Shown: positions 19,799 through 32,211, counted from the stretch's first letter. The stretch: 64,000 bases of DNA from Byssochlamys sp. IMV 00236 (GCA_001931875.2 MSJH02000807.1:242181-306180); one strand, 5' to 3'. Notes: generated by a model not told the origin, from the letters alone. Translations and numbers: made by a program.

Positions 19799-21341
19799 CT
19801 TTGGCCGTGGAGATTCTGTTGAGTAATCTCTTCCGTAGCCCGGGACGACCTGGTGAGTCCGGATGCGGATTCGACATATGATAACGGAAGAAAGAAGTAG
19901 ACGGGAAGAATGCGAAGGTCTCTCTCACAGGCCACCCATTAATCCATAGACAATTGAGCTTTTCTGTTGAGTATCAGAACTTGAAACCTGTGGCCCTGAG
20001 GCTGGGATATGGCACATCCTTATACCAGCTCGTGCCCCGCCCATCGGTCGTACCACAGTGCCTAGGGATGAAGTCGGTGTGAACTAGACTTTCGCGGGGC
20101 TTGGTAGCAGAAGAGCCGATCAGGGTCTGAAACGGAATGTTTGGAACAAGCCATAGCCTAGTACGTGCTGTCATTGCTACGAGAAGAGCGCTTATGGTGG
20201 AGCTAAGCGCACGGAACGGTGCCGGGAATTTGAGGCTATTGACCTGCTATCGAGAATTCACGAACGGGTACAGGGGATGGGAGCAAGCCACATGTCTCTA
20301 GCCACAGGAGAATGATGAGCCACATTACGTGGCTGATTGATGGTCGTGGCTAGTAAGTGGCAGTGCATTCTCGGGGGGCTTGATCTCCACGGCCTGAGGC
20401 CACTAGCGAACCTCGGTCGGATACTCTAGGGTTAGATACGCTTCCACGGATGCTCCGGCCTTTCACCCAAAAGAAAAGTCTAAGAAATTAGACTATGTGT
20501 TCGTGCGATCCATGGAATGGATAGCCTCAAAACAATAGTAATACATAATAATATCAGAAGGAAACACAACACAACGACTATTATTATAATATACCGCCTT
20601 TTTTTAGGTTGTCGCAGTCCGAACATCAATAGTTACCCAGCATGAATCAGTTGGAATCGGCTCCCGCCCCCCCCCCGGATGTCGGCAACGTGTGTATCTC
20701 GGGAGCATGCATGTCCTGAAACGAGGGAAGGCCATCAGCCCTTGCATCGATCATGAGAACACGGTAACGTCAGGATTTGCGCTATGGGGAGATCATCAAG
20801 GATGTTCTGAGCAAGATGCGGTGGAGATCGCCCGTGCTTTGGGGATGAGGTCTCCAGCCCAGCGCGACCCTGGAAGGCTGATGGTTCACTTGCGACACTA
20901 AAGACACGCTAATGCACCTGAAATCTGCTTTCCACTAGTTGGCGCCCAAACTATCAGATCGACTTAACCAGATCCTGCAGCGGGGCCAAATTCCAAATCT
21001 TGCGAGCACTGATATTGGGGGATACACAGACGGAGGGGATCGAGGTTATCGCATTTCCGAATGCGGAAATGTCAGCTCGCCCTTCATCGCAGTCAGCCGT
21101 CGTGCTGGTAGCTTAAATAAACACCTTCATGCAGCCATATCTTCTCCCTTGCTCCCACCAAGACATCATCTCACAGCTCCTCCAGAGTCTCACACTCCTT
21201 GACTCCATATACATCGGTACCTGCACCCCAGCAGAACTCAAAAACCTTTCGTCGCACTCGATATACTTTGACTCCTGCGAAGTCACTGTCTCATCCCTTC
21301 GCACACATACCAACCATCCATCCCATCATCCGTACACCACC
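19799..21341. other. Intergenic
   Basis: Upstream region of two divergent genes. All three minus-strand frames are open across 19750-19930, which helped hide the true start of the preceding gene. Beyond that, I see only short frames without motifs, a C9 run near 20670 and the leader of the gene at 21342. Confidence 0.5.
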
Positions 21342-21751
21342 ATGGCTTACAAGACCAACTACGAGCTCTATGTAAGTTCCTCCTGACAGCCTCATAGGAA
21401 TGCAAAAAACTCTTTTACTAACATCCATTGTAGAGCGATCGAACTCCCTATATCAATCGCCCGCCTCCATCTCAAGAGCTCCTCAATCCTCTGGGGACAT
21501 TGTATCCCCATGTGTCAGCTCTCCAGCAGTCTCCGGTTTATCCTCCAGAGTGGTACTCGGGTGAAAATGGCCTCGGTCACTGGGCCGGTGCCTATGCAAC
21601 TGCAGAGCCTCCCAGCCCAACCAACACCTCCTTCAGCAGCTCTTACCACGACTCGAAAAAGACGCGCCTGATGTCTCGCTTCCGACGAATCCTCAAACGC
21701 GATACGCGGAGTACAAACGACCTGAGAAGTCAATATCTCAACAATCTTTAA
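21342..21751 (+). CDS. Small hypothetical protein (two exons)
   Basis: Exons 21342-21371 and 21434-21751 (348 nt, 115 aa), with a GTAAGT donor and TTGTAG acceptor. The context CACCATGG is a good start. The protein is Pro/Tyr/Ser-rich (YINRPPPSQELLNPLGTLYP, YPPEWYSGENGLGHWAGAY) with a basic C-terminal helix (KKTRLMSRFRRILKRDTRS). No signal peptide and no known domain. The clean splice signals, kept frame and A/T-rich 3' flank argue that it is real. Confidence 0.65.
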
Positions 21752-24700
21752 ATCGAATCGAACCTTTTTATCAATCGTTCATTTCTCATTCTTAATCAAC
21801 CTAATTCTCACCACCATTTCGGACATATCATTACCTCGACTTCCCGTACAATGTTCGCCCATACATACCGCGTCGGACATCTCCTTACTATCTGCGACCG
21901 GCGAGACGCACAAATCCCGCCATATTATATTTCCATTATGTCTCTTATCTTGAGTGTCATCACATTTCATTTCACGAAGCGATTTAGCGAGCACGGAGTT
22001 GGTTTCTTACATACGGGCGACCCGCGACTATATTTTACACGACATGGATAGTTCTGGAGTTTATATTTTCTTCTTGGTGTTTCACTTGTCTATCGCCGCT
22101 CTTCAGCGAATCTCTTTTTTTCTTGTGGACATGGGATTTCTACTCTTTCATACATATCATGTATACCAAATTGTGACGGAATGATCAGAATGATCAAGAA
22201 GGAAATTAGATAGATAGAGAATTTGCAAAAAAATGCAAAAGAATCAAGACATTCTTGAGAGAAAATCCTTCTGTGTTGTGCATTATTCTCCTCTTAGTCT
22301 TTTTTACTACTAGTACTATCTATCTACACTGAGTTCCGCACCCGGAGTACGTACTCTGCTCTCCATGACGTTCCCCACATAGTAAACCCCGAAAACAACC
22401 AGTCCACAACATATTCCACAAGAGACGAGAGAAAAAAAACCAACAAAAAAATGATTGTATCTCACTTGTGTCACCTGCCCTTCAATAGCCTCAAGTAAGG
22501 CCCATCTTAATCTCACCAGCCCCCCATGATTTAACCAAACGGTGAAAGAAAGCAAGTTGATCAAATCAAGCCACGACCCGAAAACCCGGATACGAATCCG
22601 TACCTAGATCCTAGACCCTTGATCGCCGACTGGGGTGCGATGGAACGAAGTGCGAACTAGTGGTAGCGCCGAACTAAACTCGTTAGTAGTTCTTCCCCAT
22701 CTTCGATCGATCCTGTGGCGCTGTGGCTATGCCCACCGGTTCCTGCAATCCCAAAAAAGTCGAAAGAGAAATAAGATGTCGGAATGTGGGGACGAGAACC
22801 ACTAAAATACATATTGAAATTGGGAAAAATCTTTTTTTTTTTTTTGCTTTTCCGAGATAAGCCACATATCGTGGTTTTGCGCCTCGATTTTGTGTGTTCC
22901 GACTCAACTTCCGAGGTACAATACCAGCCACTTTTGAGATTGGTTCGCATTATGCTTTTCGCTGACCATGGGTTGGGTGTTCCACTGTAATTACTATGGT
23001 ACGAACGAACGAACTATACCACGATAGACCGCTTCGGCTTCGCGACATTGATCCTATTCGGATTTAGTTTTGGCCTGGCTCTTTCTTGCAGGGATTAAAT
23101 TATAGAGTACCATAGAAGTCATTCCCACGGAAATAACCGACTCACAATAATAATATTAGGGTTCGGTTCAGCAGAGTGTCCGTGCGGATTGGAGCCGAGG
23201 CTTTAGAGTAGTAGGGCATTCAGCCAGCCCTCGGAAGCTTTTTTGTCAGACTGTTTTTTCTTCTAAAAATTTTGGCGCCCTTTTTTTTTTGTTCACGAGC
23301 CACACAGAAGGTTCTTCGAAGTCCGTGCGATTCGCGTGTCCTTTTGGCTCTTATGTGACATTGTTTTCTAGCGTGATCTAGCACGGAACGTTTTCGTGTC
23401 AACTAATCCGGAATAATAAGAATGTTTTCGTGCTATGTACTATACTGCTACTGTGCTTACTGACGGAGTATTCCGGTCAAGCCAACTTGATTTCGCGCAG
23501 GAGACCTGATATTATCTCTTTTGCAAATCAAGGACGGATCACGTCGACGAGAGCGATTGATGGTGTCACCTTTCCTGAGCATTGAATCTCATTAGCCTAG
23601 ATTTGACATGCCGAGGCAACGGCCATGACATTACCATTGCGCTGGTTCTGGAGTAGAAGGACCTTGAACTTGATTGTGATCGACGTGGAGACAGGATAAC
23701 TACTCCGTACGCTTCGTCTTAGTTGACAAGTTGACAGATTGATCTGCAGGAGATTGTCGATAGGACCTGTGGCTGTGCGTTCGATTAGGGGCTTTCTCGC
23801 GGATTACGCCGCTCTGCAGGAATCCATGCTTGGCGCGGACTGTCCGAAAACCAGAGATATGCAATATGAATTTTTTTAGCTGCATTTGCTCAGTCACCTA
23901 ATATGATGTGCAGGAGAGAACAGGGATGGAGGTCTGTCCGCGAATCTCTGTGCTGGTCTAGTCTAACAGATGATCCTGGAGCAATAATAATGGGTTTCTT
24001 TCTTGATGTTGTCCCGTCTGCGGGGCACTTGGAAGAAAATGTACGCGCGGACGCGATAATAATCCATTCCATGCGGACCAACAAAGCTTCGCGTGACTGT
24101 TGCTGTCAGCTACTTAGCTTCATAGTATCATCCGAAATGCCCGTTGACCTGACAAGCAGTGCCAACTATCCAGATTCCAAGAATCCACACGGTGTCACCT
24201 GCGCCAGGCGAGGACAGTTTGAGTATCAAGCCCATCATCGTTATGGTTCCTACTTCCTAGCATGGCATCGTCGAAAAAAAAAATGACAAGTCTCAGTGAT
24301 AGGGCTGACCTGGTAAGGCTTCTGATCCCTGTCTTCTTCTCCTCGGGCTTCAGCCGCAAGGACGACCGGGGTTCTTCGGCTTGGTTTTCAGACTAAGATG
24401 GTGATGGTTCCAATCGTGCGGTTCCAAGTCGGCCCCTAATCGACGAAGTAACGGGGACCATGCAGCAGAGTATTATTCTCCGATTCTGAACAAGCCTCGT
24501 CTAACCAGCACCATTGTCTGCACTTACCTAATGCCGTCCAGGCTAGTTAACTACGAACTTGAATGATTTACAATCCAGACCAAGCTTTCCCCGCCGTGGT
24601 AAAGAGTTCAAGTCAGATAAGACTACCTTTTGGTCTATGCGTTCTATCGGACCAATCGACTCCTGCCATAACCGAGACGCGAGCTCAAACTATTGACCAC

Positions 24701-24780
24701 TAGACACCAAATGAAATCTTGTCCTTGTCAACATAGAACGATCGTCACTGTCCAGGTCCAACTCCTCGGTTTGACAGCTG
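21752..24780. other. Long gene-poor region
   Basis: About 3 kb without a supported gene. There are T-rich runs near 22830 and 23281. A 127-codon open frame at 23903-24286 (+) has no motif, no codon regularity and Lys-only ending; I treat it as chance. The first 400 bp may be the 3' untranslated region of the gene at 21342. Confidence 0.5.
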
Positions 24781-25814
24781 TCAGGATCCGCTTATGTGAG
24801 AAACTGACGGCGCATGTCCCATCTTCCAATAGACCGGATACTGATCTGTGGCTAAGCTGAGCTGCTGAGCAAGGCACATGATAACAAAGCGAAGAGCCAT
24901 TGCCATCTGTTGGCCCGGGTGTCCTCCGTTACAATATCTAGCATCATTTGTTCTTTTCAGGCGGTATCTGCGCGTTCCCCTGAGCAAATATCAGTCAGCC
25001 GGGATGTCGTCATGAAAGCAAGGCCCACCACTCACTCAATTAATGATGATAATACCTAGTTACGCGACCAGCAGACTGACAAATTCATCGATCCTGTTTT
25101 CGACATATGGAAGCAGTCCGTCAAGCCCCGCGGTCTTCCTTCTCGCATGCTCCATTCCCTTCCCTGAAACTTGTTGGATCCGACAGAAGTTGCTAGTTAG
25201 ACAGTTCAAGTATTCCGTACAAGCCCTCAGCCTTGTGAAATGCGTCGACTCCGCGCTGTCTCTTGTTTCACCCTTGAGATATGCGCTACTGCTCTCAGGT
25301 TTGGCCATGGCACCAAGCAAGTCCAGCCAGGACACTCATAAATGTGGTTATATTCCATAGACCAGGCAATTCACATGGAGCTTTGAGGTTGTAGTATCTC
25401 ACTGAAGCTCATTGTGTGCGGCATCACTTGAAAGCCCCTCGTCTACGTGCAAAGTAGTCATCACAGATTGGTATTCTCCTTGCTTGTACTGTATATCTAC
25501 TGTCCTAGCACATTCACTTTCCCGCTCCTGGAGTCCTCCATGTTTGTTGACGCTACAGGAAGCCAAAAATATCGCCAAAGCTAGGAGTCTATAGGTCTAA
25601 GTCGGATCCCCTTTGAAGGTCTAACATAAGATGCCTTTCCGATGAGTGTCATGTAGGCGTTCAGCTAGTAATACCACAGGCTGTCACTCTAGCGTAGCAC
25701 AAAGTTAGTCATCATCGTAGTTCTCAAATTACTTTGGGCTACGGCTGCTCGCGTTCTTTTCAAGTCGCTGACACTCAGCTTATGAGGCGCTTGCCTGATA
25801 CGCTTGGTGTCTAT
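24781..25814 (-). pseudogene. Probable decaying multi-exon gene of unknown function
   Basis: Four coding-like minus-strand segments occur in order: 25814-25689 (RIRQAPHKLSVSDLKRTRAAV, stop), 25596-25403 (CARTVDIQYKQGEYQSVMTTL, then HVDEGLSSDAAHNEL before a GTGAG donor), 25335-25060 (WLDLLGAMAKPESSSAYLKG, FTRLRACTEYLNCLTSN, AGLDGLLPYVENRIDEFVSL) and, after a clear GTAACT...CTCAG intron with a CTGAC branch point, about 24983-24781 (GQQMAMALRFVIMCLAQQLS). The last two splice in phase. The earlier junctions do not join cleanly: an AG acceptor near 25340 needs a different donor phase, and segment one ends in a stop. Either it is a recently broken gene or my exon limits are wrong. No family is recognised. 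Confidence 0.4.
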
Positions 25815-27555
25815 CTAGTGGCCTAGTCAGGTATATATGCATACTTGCAATTTATCTAATGTGTGATTTGGCATAGCCGGCATTATATATATATCAAACA
25901 ACAGCATGGCTTACTCAATATCACATATTAGGTAGGTATTATGTCGAATCATTTAGCACGGAAGCAAGGTCTGACCTGAAAAACTAGAATCGCTTGTTTA
26001 CGTTTAGGTCTAGAGGAGAGTTGAACCCATATTTATCTCTAAAGGTATACAAAGGATCTAGTAATCAAGTAATCTAACAGGTTCTACGATTCAAAGAACC
26101 TGCCGCAAACAGATAATTGACAGATCACCTGGCGTTCGCTTTATGCGCTGACATATTTTTATCAACGCAACCACGAAGATTATACGCCAAAAACGACATA
26201 AAAGAAAAAAGGTCACGGACCCAAAAAAGCTCACACCCTTCACAACTCTCCTTTATATCAGAGAGCTGTGAAGGATGCTACGAAAATCCCACCATGCTTT
26301 TGGCAGGCAGGATTTTACATTCTGCGAATCTGCGGATTTTACGACGGTCCTCGGTGATTAGAAGGAAGGGATGAACCTATTCTAATCACCTCGCGTCAAC
26401 CGACTGATTCGAACAGGGGGCCTTTGTGGTAACAGTAGCTAGAGCAGAGGATCTAGCCACTGAGCCATCAAGGCTCCCTGTTGTTGTGGTGAACCTTTGT
26501 TGTGTTATATATGTGGCGTGGGCGAATGGGAGAGCGCCCTGGGAGAGCTGGCTTTGATAGGTAGGCTGCGGGGTTGCGTCTAAGGGGATAGCTCCGCTTT
26601 GTTTGATACACTTGAGAACAAAGAAAGTGAAATCGTATAATGCTCGATGGAGGATATTATCATTAAGTGGGCCTCTGGAACGAGCGTTGTTGGGTTTTAT
26701 AGCAAAATGAAGCCCTCGATGGTACTGCCGTTGATCGAGAGACGCAACTGAATAACTTTTGCGCTCGTGCTAATTCATTTTCTGTATCGTTTATTATAGC
26801 AACTCTATGTATTACCTGAAGGATATAATTGTATCCGCAAGGCTGGTCAGTCTCCGTATCTGCAGGGCGCACGCACCTTTGGCAACCTGAGTTAAGTCTA
26901 CAAAGGAAGAGTGGATCTCCACGACAGGAAAGATGCTATGATTTTGATCATCTTAAAAGAATACATTTCATCAAAGAGTCACAAAGGACAGCAGTCTAGA
27001 ATCTCGCGCAAAGAATCAAGTGGATGTGCGAGTTCTAGTCATCCTCGTACCTCAGAACACCACTTCTTCCAAGAGGCAGTCAAAAGGTTATTCCACGGCA
27101 GATTAGATTCGGGTAATACTTAGTTCCCCAGGTCTATTACCCCAGGTTTATTATAGCCAATGCAGGTTTAGAATATCGTGCATTTATTTTGTTCCCACGA
27201 TGAGCCATCCCATTGGTGGGATTTTCAAGCATCACGAGCTTCCCCCGCATTCTCCCTTACAGAATTCAAGAAAACAGCACGCATTCATTAAGCAACTAAT
27301 CAACTGCAGTATTTAGCCACGAATCTTTTTGAACTCTTTTATAACACCAGTGGTCCTGTACTACTGTTCTGAAAAGTGGAGACCCCTTCAATATAGGCTA
27401 ATTTGAAGAAGATATGATCAGCATTACTCGGACGATAGGAGACAGTAGCGCGTTATTGTCTCAAGGCACATAAAAACCCGCCGTGAACCATAGAGTTCCT
27501 ATCCAAGCTGCACTGCGCGCTGTATAGCTAGCGGTTCGTACCATCCGCGGGAGCC
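25815..27555. other. Intergenic upstream of the carboxylesterase
   Basis: No supported protein gene. It holds a tRNA-like relic (26395-26478). Short AT-rich stretches near 25860-25930 and 27100-27160 and many small frames lack any motif. The 100 bp before 27556 include ATAAAA at about 27470, a possible TATA element. Confidence 0.5.
26395..26478 (-). pseudogene. tRNA-like relic (A box and B box), tRNA pseudogene or SINE head
   Basis: On the minus strand, a perfect polymerase III A box TGGCTCAGTGG lies at 26467-26457 and a B box-like TGTTCGAATCA (9 of 11 matches to GGTTCGANTCC) at 26415-26405. A GGGAGCC acceptor-like start is at 26478. The T stem pairs in only three of five positions and the acceptor 3' strand (GGTTGAC) in about five of seven, so it is not a functional tRNA. 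The anticodon is unclear. Confidence 0.45.
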
Positions 27556-29716
27556 ATGATGTTGTCAAGTCTAGGTATTCTTGCATGCCTCTTGGGTGCT
27601 GCCGTCGGATACCCCAATGGCTCTCGTGGGAATACAAGTACGCTAGCTACCAATGCCAAGACATCACTCACTCTTCTGTATCAGAATAACCTGAATGCTT
27701 CTGATGATGTTAATCATGTTGGAGCAATCCTGCTTGATCCTATGAGCAAAGAGCAAGCGACGGATGGATGTGCCGCTGTTGGAGAGTCGCTGTTATCTCG
27801 AAGTACTCTACAGGAGCATCAGGATGACTTTGTCAATACTTTATCCTATCTAGAGTATTCTGGAAGGAGTGTTCCTAGCCAGAGGTATTGGATTAAAGAG
27901 GGTGCTGTCTCGGTGGAAGAAGGAATTTCTCATTTGACGTTCTCTGAATCCTCCCCGAATGCTGCTGAGCTGCCTGTACTATGCACACAGTCAAGCAACG
28001 AAAATAGTACCACAGGAGGTGCTACGACATCAAATGAAATCCAGATCACTTCAAGCGGAAACACATACATTGGATATCGCAACCAGAAGTCATTTCGCTT
28101 CCTAGGCATCCCATATGCCGATCCACCTGAGAGGTTCACTTATCCAAAGCTCTATTCAAAGAAATCTCAGACCATCCAGACCACATCCTACGGATCGCAA
28201 TGCGCACAAGTGGGCAGCGGAAGCGAAGACTGCCTCTTCCTGAACATCATGACGCCTTACATCCCTAGAGCCAACTCGAAGGAGACGCTGAAGCCCGTCC
28301 TGTTCTGGATCCATGGAGGTGGTTTCACAAGTGGTTCAGGGGCAGATCCCGAAACGGACGGAGGCAATTTGGCCTCTCGCGAGGATATTGTTGTTGTTAC
28401 GATCAACTATCGTTTATCTACGTTGGGGTTCCTTGCTATTCCGGGGACGGGAATCAAGGGGAATTATGGAATCGCTGATCAAATTACGGCATTGCAGGCA
28501 AGCCGTATTAACTTTCTTAAATGTTATCGGAACATTAGCTAACGAACTATATACTTAGTGGACTATCAATAATATTGCCGAATTCGGCGGGGATCCCAAT
28601 CAGATTACCATTATCGGCGAATCTGCAGGAGCAGGCTCAGTTCGCGTTCTGCTTGGATCCCCCCCAGCCCTGGGAAAGTTCCAGGGAGCCATTGCCATGT
28701 CCAACCTTGGCGGCGGTGTTGATCTCGGTTTGACAGGAGATTACGCGACAACATATAGCTCCTACTTGACAATTGCAGAATCCTACACTGCCGCTGGAGA
28801 ACAGATCTTCTCAGGTGCTGGGTGCAACCAGACCGATCTCCCAGCACAGATCGAATGTCTGAAACAAGTTCCAGCCCTATCCCTTGTCGGACTCTCCACC
28901 GTCGCGAGATACGTCGTCCAGGATGGCAATTATGTGAATACAGAAGAACTCGACCTCGTCAACAGGAACGGTAGCACCGCCCATGTCCCCGTTATATTCG
29001 GCAACTGCGCCAACGACGGCGCATCCTTTTCAACATACCCCCAAACACCCATCAGCTCTGAAGTAGAAGGCATCGCCACCTCTCTAGATATCAGCACCTC
29101 CTATGCCCAAAGCATCATTGACTCTGGCCTCTTCCCCTACTACGACACCGGCAACATCACCCTCGACTCCTTCAACGTCTCCCAACGCATCGCAACAGAT
29201 AACCAATTCCGCTGTATCGACCAAGCCACCGTCTACGCGGGCATGAAATCCGGCGTCTTCCCATCCTCCTCTACATATTACTATCAAATGGAACGTACGT
29301 TCGGTGGCTACGATCCCAATAACCTCGGCGGACCCCCATCCACACCAGAATACCCATACGGAGATCCAAACCTGCCTTATTTCCGTCTGCACGGGTCCGA
29401 CCTCCCATGGGTATTCGGCACGTTGACCACTCTTCGAGACGCAGATGATCTGTACTCAATGCAGTTGACATCAGGCTACTTTGCGGAATTCGTCAAGTCA
29501 GGCCAACCGAATCCGAAGGAGGATTATCTCAAGGTACGAGGGTATGTGAATACCTTGAATGCCGTGAGGGAGACGGGACCATGGAATCCAGTTGAAGGGA
29601 GTGAGGGACCGATACGACTGATGGATTATCCGAGTCGGCAGGCGGGGTTTCAGGATTTGGAGCAGTGTCGGTTTTTGAAGTATCCGATTACGTATTATTT
29701 GGATGGTGGGAAGTAA
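27556..29716 (+). CDS. Secreted type-B carboxylesterase/lipase
   Basis: Two exons: 27556-28497 and 28559-29716 (2100 nt, 699 aa), joined by a GC-AG intron (donor CAG|GCAAGC, acceptor ACTTAG, GCTAAC branch point). Residues 1-18 are a signal peptide (LGILACLLGAAVG). About 140 residues of unassigned N-terminal domain precede the esterase fold. The carboxylesterase region shows IGYRNQKSFRFLGIPYA, CLFLNIMTP, HGGGF (oxyanion hole), the nucleophile elbow GESAGAGS, and RLHGSDLPWVFG carrying the probable catalytic His. Expected activity is hydrolysis of carboxylic esters or lipids outside the cell. The N-terminal extension resembles those of fungal lipase-like carboxylesterases. The gene is intact. 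Confidence 0.9.
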
Positions 29717-30224
29717 TGGTTTCTGTATCTATTGCTTGTGTAGTTGGAGAGAAGATAGCTAAAGCTGGGACATATATACGAATGTTACGTTACCATCCTA
29801 CCAGCAGAGGCTTTACATATACATAAACAACCTGCGCTGCTCCAGAGAATGCATGCAGTATATATATCAATCTGTGAAAATGACATGATAACGAGTCAGT
29901 TGACTAGTGGTTAAGGACTGCGGGCCCTCTCCCTCGAGAGCGATGTATCTGTAGCACGCAGTTCGATGTTATTCAATTGAGGTGTCTGAGACCGTGACTA
30001 CTTCAGGAGAGAGATATACGTCTATTGGGTATAGTATACTGATGAGAACTACATACAGTTCTGGTGAGTGTAAATCTAGTTCGAATGCAGTTGATGTCCC
30101 GAACTCTGTTTGATTTTATTTTCTCTTCACATACACATAATCCATCTATACTTTTTCGGAAGAGCACCTGGTACGAAGATACCTGCGTCACACATATAAA
30201 TTCTTCATGCATCAAATAATGAAC
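29717..30224. other. Intergenic between convergent genes
   Basis: 3' flanks of the carboxylesterase and argininosuccinate lyase. A second, weaker tRNA-like pair (TTGACTAGTGG at about 29900 and GTTCGAT at about 29961) is visible but folds poorly. Nothing else is supported. Confidence 0.5.
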
Positions 30225-31769
30225 TTAGAGAAGCCCCTTGAGCACATCAATCTGCTCCCTCACAGCACGCTTGCTGCAGCCACCAATGGCATCCTTCAGC
30301 TCAACAGCACGGTCATAGTCAAGACAGGCCATGACGTCCTCGTCAAACCGAGCATCGATGCCCTTCAACTGCTCCAAGGTCAGAGTGTCCATGGGGACAT
30401 TGTTTTTCTCGGCCAGCGCGACGACACGGCCGGAGATGTGGTGACCCTCGCGGAAAGGCACGCCCTTTCGGACGAGGTAGTCAGCAAACTCGGTGGCGAG
30501 CATTTCAGGTGCCAGAGCAGCGATCATCTTCTCTGGGATCGTGGTCAGGGTGGATAGGACACCGGTAGCGATCTGAATGCTATCGGCGACAGTCTTGATG
30601 TGGTCGAGAAGAGGCTCCACGCTCTCCTGGAGATCCTTGTTGTATGTGGTGGGAAGACCCTTGATGGTCATCATGAGACCGGCCATGTGGCCAAAGGCAC
30701 GGCCAGCCTTGCCTCGCAAAAGTTCGAGACTGTCTATGCACGGAGTTAGCTTTCAGTTTGATGAAATAAATTTAAAAAAGAAAAGAAAAAGCTCCCCAAA
30801 AAAGATGACTCACCTGCGTTCTTCTTCTGAGGCATCAAGGACGAGCCCGTCGAGTACGCATCTGCCAGACGGACGAAACCGAACTCGAGACTACTGTAGA
30901 TGATAAGATCCTCCGCCCAGCGAGAGATCTTCAGCATGAACGAACTACCCCACTGCATCGTCTCCATGGCAAAGTCACGGTCCCCAACGGCGTTCATCGA
31001 GTTGTACAGCAAGCCCTCGAAGCCCAATTCCTTGGCCATCGCCTCACGGTCAATGTGGAAAGGGTTTCCAGCCAAGGCACCCGTGCCCAGAGGGCTGCGG
31101 TTAACACGCTTGGTGACTTCACGGAGACGCTGCAGTTCGGATGCGAATGCAGTGGCGTGGGACAGCAGCCAGTGGCTCCATCGAACAGGCTGAGCCTTCT
31201 GCAGATGAGTGTAACCAGGCATGATGTAGTCGATTTCCTTCTCTGCACGGGCAATGGCGACCTTGATCAGGTCAGACAGGTAGCCGTCCAGCTTGCGGAG
31301 CTCATCACGGAGCCAGAGTCTCATGTCCGTCGCAATCTGTTCGTTCCTGGACCGTCCCGTGTGCAGCTTTCCTCCAATTTCCTTTCCAATGATCTCGCTC
31401 AGCCTCCGCTCGTTCGCGGTGTGGATGTCCTCGTCATTCTCCTTGACGACGAAGGTATTTGTCCGCCATTCCTCTGCGATCTGCTTGAAGCCGCGCTCAA
31501 TCTCGGCGAATTCGTGCTGGGTGAGGATGCCGGTCTTGCTGTTCGCTCTGGCGAAAGCGATCGATCCAGCAATATCCTGGCTCCAAAGGATCCGGTCGTA
31601 GGGCAGAGACTGGTTGTACTGGACCATGAGAGGGTCGAGTCCCTCTAGATTTGTCGGGTTAGCTTCAGTGACTCACACGGTCGGGGAAACAGCAATTGAG
31701 TGACCATGACTGACGAGTGAATCGACCCCCCCAAAGCATATTCTCCGCGACCGCTTTCTGTCCGCTCAT
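30225..31769 (-). CDS. Argininosuccinate lyase
   Basis: Three exons on the minus strand: 31769-31715, 31644-30814, 30733-30225 (1395 nt, 464 aa, the usual family length). The start exon gives MLWGGRFT and splices to [17 protein letters not shown]. Diagnostic blocks are [52 protein letters not shown] (catalytic His region), [10 protein letters not shown], and the fumarase-superfamily signature [10 protein letters not shown] with the catalytic Ser. It cleaves argininosuccinate to arginine and fumarate, the last step of arginine biosynthesis and part of the urea cycle, in the cytosol. The first donor is GTCAGT, acceptable but not ideal. A TGACTCA lies 281 bp upstream (32050) and another inside intron 1 (31669-31675), which fits general amino-acid control by CpcA/Gcn4. 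Confidence 0.97.
31669..31675 (+). promoter_or_regulatory. TGACTCA (CpcA/Gcn4-type) inside intron 1 of argininosuccinate lyase
   Basis: A perfect AP-1/Gcn4 heptamer in the first intron, about 100 bp downstream of the start codon. Function in this position is uncertain. Confidence 0.35.
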
Positions 31770-32049
31770 GATGTCGGTAGGGCTGGTGGATGGTGAGGTA
31801 GCGAGATACTCCTATGTATGACACTTTTCTGCGGGGAGCGAGATCGGTGACAAAAAGATAGCGGATGATAGTGATGGCACTAGTCCAGATTAGGGCTACT
31901 CTCTCTCCAGACATACTCTACGACTCACTTGATAACTACTCTATACACATACAAGACAAGGCCGTTTTCTGCAAAAAGCTTGCTATAGTACGATGAAAGT
32001 ATATCATGCTTAATTATTCCACTTTCTCCATCCTACTCGCAGCTGACCA

Positions 32050-32056
32050 TGACTCA
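32050..32056 (+). promoter_or_regulatory. TGACTCA (CpcA/Gcn4-type) site in the divergent promoter
   Basis: It reads ATGACTCAG, close to the Gcn4 consensus. It is 281 bp upstream of the argininosuccinate lyase start and 156 bp upstream of the divergent gene at 32212. Amino-acid biosynthesis genes in fungi commonly carry such sites. Confidence 0.55.
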
Positions 32057-32211
32057 GCATCATGTCGGTCAACTGAACTTAAACCAGGCACCTTTCCCAG
32101 AAGTGAATAACGCCTCCCTACAAAAACAAGCAATCTTCTCCTCGCACAAAATACCACTGAAATAACATCCATCCAATAACCCTTCTTCTTCAATTTCAGG
32201 GTGACAGCATC

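Noticed and set aside
23903..24286. 127-codon plus-strand open frame
   Set aside because: No motif, irregular residue use and no splice partner; ends in a poly-Lys run from an A-rich tract. Not called as a gene.
29895..29975. Possible second tRNA gene (TTGACTAGTGG ... GTTCGAT)
   Set aside because: The stems do not pair and the B box is poor; mentioned only as a weak relic.
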